Part shown: positions 1-7,385 of the stretch, piece by piece
Position numbering within the stretch: position 1 is the first letter of the stretch
How the letters are laid out: each line of letters starts with the position of its first letter
Assembly: GCA_964468375.1 (NCBI GenBank)
Contig: CAYXUW010000042.1
Span: 1 to 18,707, forward strand
Direction of reading: 5' to 3'
DNA: 18,707 nt
Source: CAYXUW01 sp964468375
GTDB taxonomy: Bacteria > Planctomycetota > Phycisphaerae > Sedimentisphaerales > Anaerobacaceae
Made by a program: the position numbers and the translations under genes
The notes under the pieces: generated by a model
The model's database searches: none
Told to the model about the DNA's origin: nothing
The model's input: only the letters and a program-made list of their open reading frames with translations

Positions 1-527
1 GTTTTACGCTGACCGAGTTGGTGGTGGTGGTCTTGTTAGTTTCTCTTTTTGTATTGTTAGCGGTTACGAATTTTTCGGGATTGCTTAGAAGAAATACATT
101 TAGAGCCCAGGTCAATGAATTTGTTTCAACAATGCAGATGGCCGCCGCCGCTGCCGCCGAGAGCAATAAAAGATACGAAATTATTATCGATATTGCCCAG
201 CAGAGCTATATGCTCCGCCAGATTACTTCGGATCATTTGCCGTCGGATGTTTTAGAAGAGGAAATTATCGTCGAAGATGATTTTAGCGGTAATTGCCGGG
301 TTGTTTATGTTTTGTTCGATGATTTGGTAGAGACTGACGAAAACCACCAGAAAGCGTTTTTTCGCGTAGGCCGTGCTGGCTGGCAGGCCGGCGGGAAAAT
401 AGTTTTGCTTGATGAAGACGAACAGCCGTATTCCGTGGTGGTTAACCGATTGAATAGAATCGTTAAATTACACGAGGGCGATGTTGAGCTTTTGATGCCG
501 AAAACGCAAAATGAAGTGCCGTTTTAA
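1..527 (+). CDS. gspH: Type II secretion pseudopilin, GspH/FimT-like (5' end outside window)
   Basis: Minor pseudopilin of the type II secretion system, expected in the short periplasmic pseudopilus after processing by the prepilin peptidase. The frame is open from the first base: the bases at 1-2 fit the end of a Gly codon, followed by FTLTE and a hydrophobic helix rich in V and L. This is the classic class III signal, with cleavage before Phe and Glu at position +5, so the true start lies upstream and the TTG at 18 is internal. About 175 mature residues fit GspH. The C-terminal part, with an FFRVGRAGWQAGGKIVLLD-like stretch, is compatible with the GspH beta domain. It overlaps the next gene by 17 bases, which points to co-transcription and translational coupling. 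Assignment to GspH rather than another minor pseudopilin rests on gene order (H-I-J-K-L-M) and size. Confidence 0.85.
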   Translation, partial: FTLTELVVVVLLVSLFVLLAVTNFSGLLRRNTFRAQVNEFVSTMQMAAAAAAESNKRYEIIIDIAQQSYMLRQITSDHLPSDVLEEEIIVEDDFSGNCRVVYVLFDDLVETDENHQKAFFRVGRAGWQAGGKIVLLDEDEQPYSVVVNRLNRIVKLHEGDVELLMPKTQNEVPF

Positions 528-1398
528 GCAAATTTTGTTATCCACTGACAGCGCAGAAAGGGCTGGGAAAGTAAACTCTGATGCGGTATGCCATACGCTG
601 TATGCCAAACCCGGTTTTAGCTTGGTGGAGGCGGTAACCGCTTTGATTATACTTGCGCTTATCAGCTCAAGCGTATTGGTTGTTATAGACCGTTGTATGA
701 CCTCTGCTTCGGATTTATCGCTGCGTATGCAGGCCTTTGAGGTCGCTCGCGAGAATATGGAAGCTCTCCTGTCCGAGGGTTCCGTTGAGGAGACGGTTGA
801 GTATGGCAGCAGCGACAGATACCCTGCAATTACGTGGCGAACGACCGTAGAGGCGTTCTATGATCCTGTAACACAGCTCGTCTGGGCCAGAGGAGTTTGC
901 GCCGCTGAATATACCGACGTCTCTGGACAAGCCCAGTCGGTCGAATTGACACGCTGGATTACTGATATAACTAAAGAACAGATGCTCGAGTTTTTAAGGC
1001 AGCAGCGGCAAAAAGATGCTTTGGTGGCGGAGCATGTAATTGGAACAGTCGAAGAAGCTGCTGAATATGCTGAGGTCGATGTGGAAACATTCAAGCAGTG
1101 GATGGATAATGGCTTAGTTGCTGCTGAAGACGGCTCCTTTCCAAAGGATAACATTGATATATTCAAAGAAAGTGACGGCAATCCCAGCCCGGAGGCCAAA
1201 AGTAAACAGGTAGAATCGATTGAGGACGTAGTCCAAAAGGCCAAGCAGGAAATCGCTGAAGCCGAGCCGGATAAAAAGAAAACATCCGAAGAAGATTGGC
1301 TGAATGAAATCGATCCTGTGACGGGCTTAACATACAAGGAATTTATGGAGATGGATTTTTGGGAACTGTGGGAGTTGTGTGATAAACTAGGGTTATAA
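511..1398 (+). CDS. gspI: Type II secretion pseudopilin GspI-like with HTH-like C-terminal extension
   Basis: Minor pseudopilin with a long leader of 35 residues, processing site PG|FSLVEAV (G35/F36, Glu at +5) and a hydrophobic helix at about 38-59. Usual GspI proteins are about 120-130 residues. This one has 295, because the pseudopilin domain (to about 165) is followed by an extension. Residues 177-219 read like an excisionase/MerR-type helix-turn-helix (VEEAAEYAEVDVETFKQW, then DNGLV and FPKDNIDIF). After this come a charged, probably disordered stretch (about 220-260) and a Trp-rich acidic end (FWELWELCDKLGL). The ATG at 511 lies inside gspH and has no clear ribosome site, so coupling is likely; no other ATG lies before the cleavage site. 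The helix-turn-helix similarity is by eye. As the extension should face the periplasm, it may be only a shared fold and not a DNA binder. Confidence 0.82.
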   Translation: MKCRFKQILLSTDSAERAGKVNSDAVCHTLYAKPGFSLVEAVTALIILALISSSVLVVIDRCMTSASDLSLRMQAFEVARENMEALLSEGSVEETVEYGSSDRYPAITWRTTVEAFYDPVTQLVWARGVCAAEYTDVSGQAQSVELTRWITDITKEQMLEFLRQQRQKDALVAEHVIGTVEEAAEYAEVDVETFKQWMDNGLVAAEDGSFPKDNIDIFKESDGNPSPEAKSKQVESIEDVVQKAKQEIAEAEPDKKKTSEEDWLNEIDPVTGLTYKEFMEMDFWELWELCDKLGL

Positions 1399-1428
1399 CA
1401 CCGTTGTTGACTGATTTGGCGATAAGTT

Positions 1429-2142
1429 ATGGAAGAAATGTTTAATAAATCCGAATATAAACCGGCGTTTTCGTTGGCTGAGGTCCTTGTGGCGTTGGTG
1501 ATAGGGGCGATGGTTTTGGTCGCGGTGCTGACTATCTATAGCCGAGCGGAAAGCAGCGCCGCCGCGATTACACGTCAACTTGATAGCCCCAGATTGGCCT
1601 CTGAAGTTTTACAGCGCATCGACGAAGACATCGACAGAACGGTTACGACGAGTAGGGATACGAAAATTACCGTCGACAATAAATTTCAAAATGGTTTTTC
1701 AACCGCTCGGCTGACAATTTTAAAAACCATTTATGATAGCGAGGACGAAGAGCAGACATTCGAAAAAATCGTTTGGCAGACCGGCTATGATAATGATGCC
1801 AATAGTCTTATTTTATATCGCAGCCACAGCGGAATAGCGCTGGAGGATAAACTGCTCGACGAAAATAAAGAAGATTGGGAAAGAGAACTTTTTGTGCCTG
1901 TTTGCACCGGTGTTACTTTTTTCGAAATACAGGTCCCGACGGGCGAAGATTTTCAGAATAAATGGACAGCTGATTCATTGCCACCCGGCGTCGTGGTAAC
2001 TGTTTCTTTTGCTGAGCCGTTTAAGACATTAGCAGGCACTTTGGATGTGTCGGAGGAAGAAAAGATTACGCGAAACATAGCTGTTGACAGAACTAAAAAT
2101 ATCAAATTCGTGTTCGCAGAAAAAGAGGATGAACAAGAATAG
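1429..2142 (+). CDS. gspJ: Type II secretion pseudopilin GspJ-like
   Basis: Minor pseudopilin expected at the tip of the type II pseudopilus with GspI and GspK. The leader of 13 residues ends in PA|FSLAEVLVALVIGAMVL, giving Phe at +1 and Glu at +5 followed by the transmembrane helix. The residue before the cut is Ala13, where Gly is normal; Ala is tolerated by some prepilin peptidases. The 237 residues are close to the family's usual length (about 200-230). The remainder has the mixed beta character of GspJ, with a segment VPVCTGVTFFEIQ followed by a hydrophobic strand near PPGVVVTVSFAEPF. A second ATG at 1438 could also serve as start, shortening the leader by three residues. It sits 30 bases after gspI and 2 bases before gspK. 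Naming is by order, size and signal. Confidence 0.83.
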   Translation: MEEMFNKSEYKPAFSLAEVLVALVIGAMVLVAVLTIYSRAESSAAAITRQLDSPRLASEVLQRIDEDIDRTVTTSRDTKITVDNKFQNGFSTARLTILKTIYDSEDEEQTFEKIVWQTGYDNDANSLILYRSHSGIALEDKLLDENKEDWERELFVPVCTGVTFFEIQVPTGEDFQNKWTADSLPPGVVVTVSFAEPFKTLAGTLDVSEEEKITRNIAVDRTKNIKFVFAEKEDEQE

Positions 2143-2144
2143 CG

Positions 2145-3392
2145 ATGAGTAGTAAAGACCTGAATAGTTGTAATTGTCGAAATCGCTCTGGCGTTGTGCT
2201 TTTAGTGACGTTGGTGTTGTTGGTTATGCTTTCGACACTCGGTTATACTTTGAGCAGTCGTATTGCCGCTAGCCGTCATCGCAGCCAGTATATCATAGAT
2301 TACCAGGCTGCTCGCTATGGTTGTGACTCGGCGGTGTGCTATGCGCTTACTGTGTTGCAGGATATGAACGCTCCGTTGTTGATTGCCCGTCCGAATGAGC
2401 CGGATTTTTCGGATTTGTTTTGCAAGAGCGAGCAGGAATATGAGCAGTATTTAGCCGATTGGGAGGCCGCAGAAGAACTTGGCAGAAATCAAAATGTCGT
2501 TGATACAAATGAGGCCAACGATGTTAATGATGTCTACGACTTTGCTTACAATAGCTCCCCTAATTCTCTGACGGTGCGAGGTCCATATGGCCCCCCATGG
2601 CCGCTTATACTTGAGCCGGTTGAATTAGAGATTGGTTCTGCCGCAGTTAGGGTCGAAATTGAAGACGAGAATGCGAAATACCCCCTCGGCTGGATGTTGC
2701 TGGACGACGAAGAGGTACAGCGTGAGGCCTTGGTAGGGCTCGAAACTTTCTGCGAGTGGGTTGATGTCAATATCGGGCAGATTGATTTGCTGAGACAGCA
2801 ATTAGAGGATATAGGTGAAATAAAAACTTTCAAACTTGATTTTGAGCCGATAAAAGAGCAGGAAGAGGTGGAAATCCCCTCCAGGCGGGGCAGAGGTGGC
2901 AGAAGAGTTGTTAGAAGAAGGGTAAGGCAGAAAACTATACCTGCCTCCGTCCATATCGCTGATTTTGCGAAACTCTTTCACAGCTCATTAATTGATATCG
3001 AGTCCCTTGCTCGGCCGACTATAATCAGCGATACTAGAAAGGAATCTGCTCTCAAGTATATGGGACTGTGGGCTTCGAGCAAGGTTAATATAAATACCGC
3101 CCCAAGACATGTATTGGAAGCTGCTTTTGCTTTCGGCGGCGACGCTGCTGAAATCGCCGAGGGAATTATACAGCAAAGGCGAGTAGAACCTTTTACGGAT
3201 ATAGAAGATTTGAAAAAATCATTGTTTAAATATTCCGCTTCGATAGAAAGGTGTGAGAAATATATTACAACAGCCAGCGATTTTTTCACGATTAGAATAA
3301 CCGCAGTGAGCGGAGCAGCGAAAGCATCGACTGTTATAGCGGTAACTAAAAATGGTAACAAGATAGAAAAACTTGCTTCAATATCCAGCTAA
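2145..3392 (+). CDS. gspK: Type II secretion minor pseudopilin GspK
   Basis: The largest minor pseudopilin, thought to cap the pseudopilus. The N-terminus has a short basic leader then RSG|VVLLVTLVLLVML. Glu at +5 is missing, as is normal for GspK. Residues 313-345 carry the family's diagnostic KVNINTAPRHVLEAAF followed by a helix-hairpin-helix-like segment, and the C-terminus holds a predicted strand FTIRITAVSG. At 415 residues it is longer than typical GspK (about 320-340). The extra length includes an Asn/Asp-rich stretch (about 117-132) and an arginine-rich patch at 246-262 (SRRGRGGRRVVRRRVRQ) just after an acidic run. It starts 2 bases after the gspJ stop, consistent with a tight operon. 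Identification is strong from the NINTA motif plus the N-terminus. Confidence 0.9.
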   Translation: MSSKDLNSCNCRNRSGVVLLVTLVLLVMLSTLGYTLSSRIAASRHRSQYIIDYQAARYGCDSAVCYALTVLQDMNAPLLIARPNEPDFSDLFCKSEQEYEQYLADWEAAEELGRNQNVVDTNEANDVNDVYDFAYNSSPNSLTVRGPYGPPWPLILEPVELEIGSAAVRVEIEDENAKYPLGWMLLDDEEVQREALVGLETFCEWVDVNIGQIDLLRQQLEDIGEIKTFKLDFEPIKEQEEVEIPSRRGRGGRRVVRRRVRQKTIPASVHIADFAKLFHSSLIDIESLARPTIISDTRKESALKYMGLWASSKVNINTAPRHVLEAAFAFGGDAAEIAEGIIQQRRVEPFTDIEDLKKSLFKYSASIERCEKYITTASDFFTIRITAVSGAAKASTVIAVTKNGNKIEKLASISS

Positions 3393-3420
3393 GACGCTGG
3401 CTTTTAGGAGTTTGCTTGAA

Positions 3421-4866
3421 GTGAAAAGCTCGAATTATTTGGGAATTTATCTCAGGAAAAACGCGGCAACGGTGGTTTGTCTCGACTCCGAAGGAGCGGG
3501 TGGAAACATCCTGGGCTGTTTCACTGTTACTATAGGAGAGCCGGAACAACAAAGACCCGAAGAGTTGGCTCGGCTTATCGTAGCCGGCTGCGCCGAGAGA
3601 AATTTTGAATTTTCCGAGGTTTCAGTGGCCTTGGATTGCTCGATGTTTATGCAGCATAAAGTGCATAGTGAATTTAGCGATCCCAAACAAATCGCCGCAA
3701 CCGTTAGATTCGATGCCGAAGAAGCTCTCGCTATGGACATAACAGGGCTGGCTATAGCTTTCAAAGTCATTTCGAGCGACAAGACCGGCTCGTCGTTGAC
3801 CGTCTTTACCGCGCAGCAGAAGCAGTTATCAGATATACTTCTCGCTTTACAAAGCAGCGGTATAGACCCTGTAGCTATGGAGCCGGATGTTAGTTGTTTA
3901 GCAAGATTTATTTCGCAAAAGCTGCCCCCCCAGCAGGATTCGCGTTCTCTGTTTTGCGTGCTTTCTAATTCGAATAGTTATTTTATTGCCTTTGCAGGAC
4001 CGCAAAGAACACTGTCTATGCGAACGTTCCTGGTCAATCCGGCGCAGAAAAGAACCGATTTGCTCGCCAGAGAAATACCGATGACCGCCGCTTTAGTTGG
4101 AACCGATGAGCCCGTAAATAGTATCAAAGTTTTCGATTCTGCTGGTTCTGTGAACTATCAGCAGCTTAATGAAAAACTCAATGCCGGAGCTGATTTTGTG
4201 GATTTAGTCGCCGCCGCCGAAGCCGGCCCGGAGCTTTTAGCTGATGGTGTTGACCCTGTTGGTTTTGCGATTGCCTTTGGGGCCGCTTTGTCGCATTTGG
4301 AAAAATCGCAGAGCGTGAATTTTCGCAGCGATTTTATGCCGTATCAGGGCAAAAAACTTCGGTTGCAAGAAACCGTGAAATTATCGAGCATATCCGCAAC
4401 CGTTCTTATACTCGCTTTAGGAATGTATTTCCATATACAGTTGTTGCAGGAAAATAAATACCGCAGCCGGCTGCGCAGAAAATTCGCAAAACAGTACTCG
4501 GCTGTTATGTTCGGCGAAAAGCTCCCGGCTAAATCCAATCCCGCGGGCAAGCTCGCAAGCGAGTTAAGGCGCATCGAAAGTGTTAAAAAAGGCCTGTTAA
4601 GCGTTACAGGAGAAGAGGCCATATCGGCTAAACTGACTCTTGTCCTCGAGGCGTTTAACAAGTGCGCGGAACAGACGGACTTAAATATTGATTCAATTAA
4701 CATTACAACCAGGATCATTAGTATTACAGGCGACACTTCCAGTAAAAGAAATACGCTGAAATTTTTCGAGGCAATCAGGAACAGCGGATTGGAAATCCAG
4801 CAGCAGCGTCTTGATGCAAAAGGCGGCCGTGACAATTTCTATATAACGGTCGTGCCGAAGAAATAG
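3421..4866 (+). CDS. gspL: Type II secretion inner-membrane assembly protein GspL (PilM/PilN-like)
   Basis: Inner-membrane platform protein expected to link the secretion ATPase GspE to GspM. The cytoplasmic part (to about residue 310) resembles the degenerate actin-like fold of PilM/GspL: an N-terminal YLGIYLRKNAATVVCLDSE and a central DPVAMEPDVSCLARFI. One transmembrane helix follows at about 322-341 (SSISATVLILALGMYF), then a PilN/ferredoxin-like periplasmic domain ending in FYITVVPKK. I chose the GTG at 3421 because an AGGAG lies at 3406-3410 with a 10-base spacer, and the protein then begins MKSSNYLGIY, as PilM-type proteins do. An in-frame TTG at 3373 would add 16 residues and overlap gspK but lacks a good ribosome site. 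Length from GTG is 481 residues, somewhat longer than typical GspL. Confidence 0.82.
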   Translation: MKSSNYLGIYLRKNAATVVCLDSEGAGGNILGCFTVTIGEPEQQRPEELARLIVAGCAERNFEFSEVSVALDCSMFMQHKVHSEFSDPKQIAATVRFDAEEALAMDITGLAIAFKVISSDKTGSSLTVFTAQQKQLSDILLALQSSGIDPVAMEPDVSCLARFISQKLPPQQDSRSLFCVLSNSNSYFIAFAGPQRTLSMRTFLVNPAQKRTDLLAREIPMTAALVGTDEPVNSIKVFDSAGSVNYQQLNEKLNAGADFVDLVAAAEAGPELLADGVDPVGFAIAFGAALSHLEKSQSVNFRSDFMPYQGKKLRLQETVKLSSISATVLILALGMYFHIQLLQENKYRSRLRRKFAKQYSAVMFGEKLPAKSNPAGKLASELRRIESVKKGLLSVTGEEAISAKLTLVLEAFNKCAEQTDLNIDSINITTRIISITGDTSSKRNTLKFFEAIRNSGLEIQQQRLDAKGGRDNFYITVVPKK

Positions 4867-4882
4867 TTAAGGATAAATTTGT

Positions 4883-5383
4883 ATGAAAGATATACATAAA
4901 AATCCGATGTTCTATTATGTGCTCGTTCCTGTAATAGCCGCTTTATGGCCTTTATTCGTCTGGGGCGTATACCTGCCGGCTGCGAAAAGTAACTGGCAGC
5001 GGGAAAAAGCTCAATATAACAAAGCTCAGGATATAATAACGGAGATTTTGGCCCTTGACCCCGACCGCTTGGAGTTTGCCGACTCGCAGGAAACCGCCGC
5101 TGATTTTGATTATGCCAGCGCTGTTGAGAGGGTGGCCAGTTCGTGCGGAATACCTTCGACCAGCTATCGGCTCAGCTCAGGGATAATCTTGACTTCTGGC
5201 GGACAAAAGAGCCAGAGCGCCGACGTAAGTCTGAAGCAGGTTGAGATAACAGAATTTGCTAAATTTCTCTCGACGATTCAGCTTCGCTGGGCGAACTTAC
5301 AGTGTACCGGCGTAAAGCTGACTAAAAACAAAGGCCTGCCAGATTCCTGGGACGTAGATTTCGACTTCAAATATTACTATTAA
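4883..5383 (+). CDS. gspM: Type II secretion inner-membrane protein GspM-like (PilO-like)
   Basis: Small bitopic membrane protein expected to pair with GspL in the inner membrane. It has a short cytoplasmic N-terminus, one transmembrane helix at about residues 10-31 (YYVLVPVIAALWPLFVWGVY), a heptad-like helix (34-58) and a C-terminal alpha/beta domain of the PilO/GspM type (VSLKQVEITEFAKFL, ending in FDFKYYY). The 166 residues match GspM (about 150-170). An AAGGA sits at about 4868-4872 upstream of the ATG. It follows gspL by 16 bases and is the last gene of the operon in this window; GspC and GspN are not seen. Sequence conservation in this family is low, so the call rests on topology, size and position right after gspL. 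Confidence 0.75.
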   Translation: MKDIHKNPMFYYVLVPVIAALWPLFVWGVYLPAAKSNWQREKAQYNKAQDIITEILALDPDRLEFADSQETAADFDYASAVERVASSCGIPSTSYRLSSGIILTSGGQKSQSADVSLKQVEITEFAKFLSTIQLRWANLQCTGVKLTKNKGLPDSWDVDFDFKYYY

Positions 5384-5855
5384 AATCGCTCCAGAATATC
5401 TCCGCTGACCTGCTCTGAGCTTGCCGAAGAACCTCTCAACCCGTCAATCACCATTTAACCAATTACCATTCACAAGTCACAATTCACCGGCCGCTTGTTA
5501 CTAACTTCTTCGCGGCGCGCTCAAATGCGCAGGGGGGTAGTTTCTGAATATTTTTGCATATTTTTATGCTATTCTTGAACAGCCCAGTGCCGTTTTGGGT
5601 ATAGTTTTTGGCATTTTCGAGTATTTTTGAGCGTTTTTTGGAAGAAACCCGCGCGTTTGATGCGAAAGATATGCCAAAAAACCGTTTTATTATAAACAGA
5701 GCTAATTATATGCACACTTTCCCTAATGGAACGGTTTGTCGACGGTGATTAACGGCAAGTTCGCGGCTTTTCTACAAGCCCTTTATTTATAATAGGTTAT
5801 ATCGAAGAATTGTTGCCCCGCCCTTGCAGCTTGCTCTCTTTTTGGCCGCACAGCA
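5384..5855. other. Non-coding AT-rich gap between gspM and folC
   Basis: No convincing gene on either strand. The first part holds a short stretch CTCTGAGCTTGCCGAAGA (5413-5430), which looks like one arm of a short repeat scattered in many bacterial genomes, followed by CA/TT-rich low-complexity sequence (5443-5490). The middle (5540-5645) is T-rich and includes a small perfect hairpin, GCATA-TTTT-TATGC (5556-5569). No hairpin followed by a T-run was found that would end the gsp transcript. Confidence 0.5.
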
Positions 5856-5884
5856 TTGACTAAAGCGGCTTTAAGTGGTATTAT
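5856..5884 (+). promoter_or_regulatory. Sigma-70-type promoter for folC
   Basis: TTGACT at 5856-5861 and TATTAT at 5879-5884 are separated by exactly 17 bases, each matching the consensus in five of six positions. Transcription would start near 5891, only about three bases before the folC ATG at 5894, so the message is predicted to be leaderless or nearly so. Confidence 0.7.
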
Positions 5885-5893
5885 AAAGTGTTT

Positions 5894-7348
5894 ATGCCGA
5901 GATCAGCAAAAACATCCGGAAAGAAACGGACTAAAAAGCGCGCTTCGAAAGTCGCTAAAGTCAGTTCAAAAAAGCCCTTTAAGAGCTATAAAGCGGCCAT
6001 GGGCTACCTTTTTGCGCAGACTAACTATGAAACCGAAACTGCGCTGCGCTACAACGTTACGACTTTCAATCTCGACAGGATGAACAGGTTGCTCTCATTG
6101 GTCGGCAATCCGCACAAAAAAATCGATACAGTCCATATAGCCGGCACAAAAGGCAAGGGCTCAACCGCAACAATGCTGGCAAAGATGCTCGAATCCAACG
6201 GCTATGACGTCGGTTTATATACATCGCCGCATGTCGTGCATCTCCACGAGCGGATTGCGGTCAATTCGAAAATGATAAGCGAGAAAGAAATGCTCGGCCT
6301 GATGAATCGTATCTACGCCCCGATTGAGAAGATGTCCAAGACAGAGGCCCCCACCTTCTTTGAGATTATGACGGCTCTGGCATTTATGCATTTTGCCGAT
6401 TCCAAAACCGACCTCGCCGTGATTGAAGCTGGTTTGGGCGGCCGGCTGGACAGCACCAACGTAATTAAGCCGAAGGTTGTTGGAATAACCAGCTTAAGCA
6501 TCGACCATCAGCTTCAGCTCGGTAAGACCATTGATAGCATCGCGCAGGAGAAAGCCGGCGTTTTCAAACGCGGCATTCCGATTATCAGCGTTCAGCAGGA
6601 GCCGGAAGCGATGCGTGTTCTCAAATCACATGCGGCAACGGTTAAAGCTCCGTTAAGCATTACGGGCAAGGATATCGATTTCTCATATCGGTTCGAGACT
6701 TCACGGGAGCACGGGCCGCATATGAGAATCTGCCTCACAACGCCGATGAGCAAATTTGAGCACCTCCGTGTGCCCCTACACGGCAAGCATCAGGCTATCA
6801 ACTGCGGTTTGGCCCTGGCTATGCTGGATAAGCTCAAATCGGACGGCTATGAAATAGATAATGAGAAGGCGGTTAAAGGGCTGGCCAACGTTTCGTTGGC
6901 GGGGCGGATGGAGATTATTTGTGGAGACCCGCGAATTATGATTGACGCCGCTCATAACGCAGCAAGTATTAAGGCGCTGATACACGCCATAGGTCAGAAT
7001 ATTCCTTACGATTCTATGGTCATAATCTTCGGTTGCAATAATGACAAGGATATTGCGGGGATGTTGAATGAGTTGCAATACGGTGCAGACAAAGTCATAT
7101 TTACGCGCAGCAGTTCACCGAAGGCCGTATCACCCGACGAACTGGCTGAGATGTATGTCGAGATATGCGGCAAGATGTGCCAGAGCGCCGTGAGTCTCGG
7201 CGAAGCGCTGCGGCTTGCAAGAAGCGCTGTGAACAAAGAAGATTTGATTTGTATTACCGGCAGCTTCTACCTTATCGGCGAGGCAAAAACACGATTCGAA
7301 AAGTTAGCAGCTAACACTACTGAAGGCGCGGTCCCTGCTACCGTTTGA
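5894..7348 (+). CDS. folC: Folylpolyglutamate synthase / dihydrofolate synthase
   Basis: Cytoplasmic ATP-dependent ligase of the Mur ligase superfamily that adds glutamate to dihydropteroate and/or folates. Visible motifs are the P-loop HIAGTKGKGS (81-90), SPHVVHLHERI (111-121), IEAGLGGRLDSTNV (177-190), a central SLSIDHQLQLG (201-210), and the C-terminal DAAHN (351-355), which marks the glutamate-ligase domain. The length of 484 fits the family (about 420-450) plus a Lys/Arg-rich N-terminal tail of about 30 residues before the usual start of the fold (YKAAMGYLFAQTNYE). ATG 5894 is chosen because it lies just after the predicted transcription start; GTG 5888 would fall before it. An ATG at residue 36 (MGYLF) is a fallback that would remove the tail. 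No folP or other folate gene adjoins; it converges with the blaR1-like gene, 37 bases apart. Confidence 0.93.
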   Translation: MPRSAKTSGKKRTKKRASKVAKVSSKKPFKSYKAAMGYLFAQTNYETETALRYNVTTFNLDRMNRLLSLVGNPHKKIDTVHIAGTKGKGSTATMLAKMLESNGYDVGLYTSPHVVHLHERIAVNSKMISEKEMLGLMNRIYAPIEKMSKTEAPTFFEIMTALAFMHFADSKTDLAVIEAGLGGRLDSTNVIKPKVVGITSLSIDHQLQLGKTIDSIAQEKAGVFKRGIPIISVQQEPEAMRVLKSHAATVKAPLSITGKDIDFSYRFETSREHGPHMRICLTTPMSKFEHLRVPLHGKHQAINCGLALAMLDKLKSDGYEIDNEKAVKGLANVSLAGRMEIICGDPRIMIDAAHNAASIKALIHAIGQNIPYDSMVIIFGCNNDKDIAGMLNELQYGADKVIFTRSSSPKAVSPDELAEMYVEICGKMCQSAVSLGEALRLARSAVNKEDLICITGSFYLIGEAKTRFEKLAANTTEGAVPATV

Positions 7349-7385
7349 GTCGTTGTACGACCATTATAATTATTATATTTCAGTT

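Noticed and set aside
5856..6083. ORF starting at the folC promoter in another frame
   Set aside because: It begins on the -35 element itself and overlaps the clear folC frame; Lys/Arg content is a shadow of the folC N-terminal tail.
7349..7361. Small hairpin GTCGT-TGT-ACGAC between folC and the convergent blaR1-like gene as a terminator
   Set aside because: The stem is only five base pairs and neither side has a T-run in the required place.
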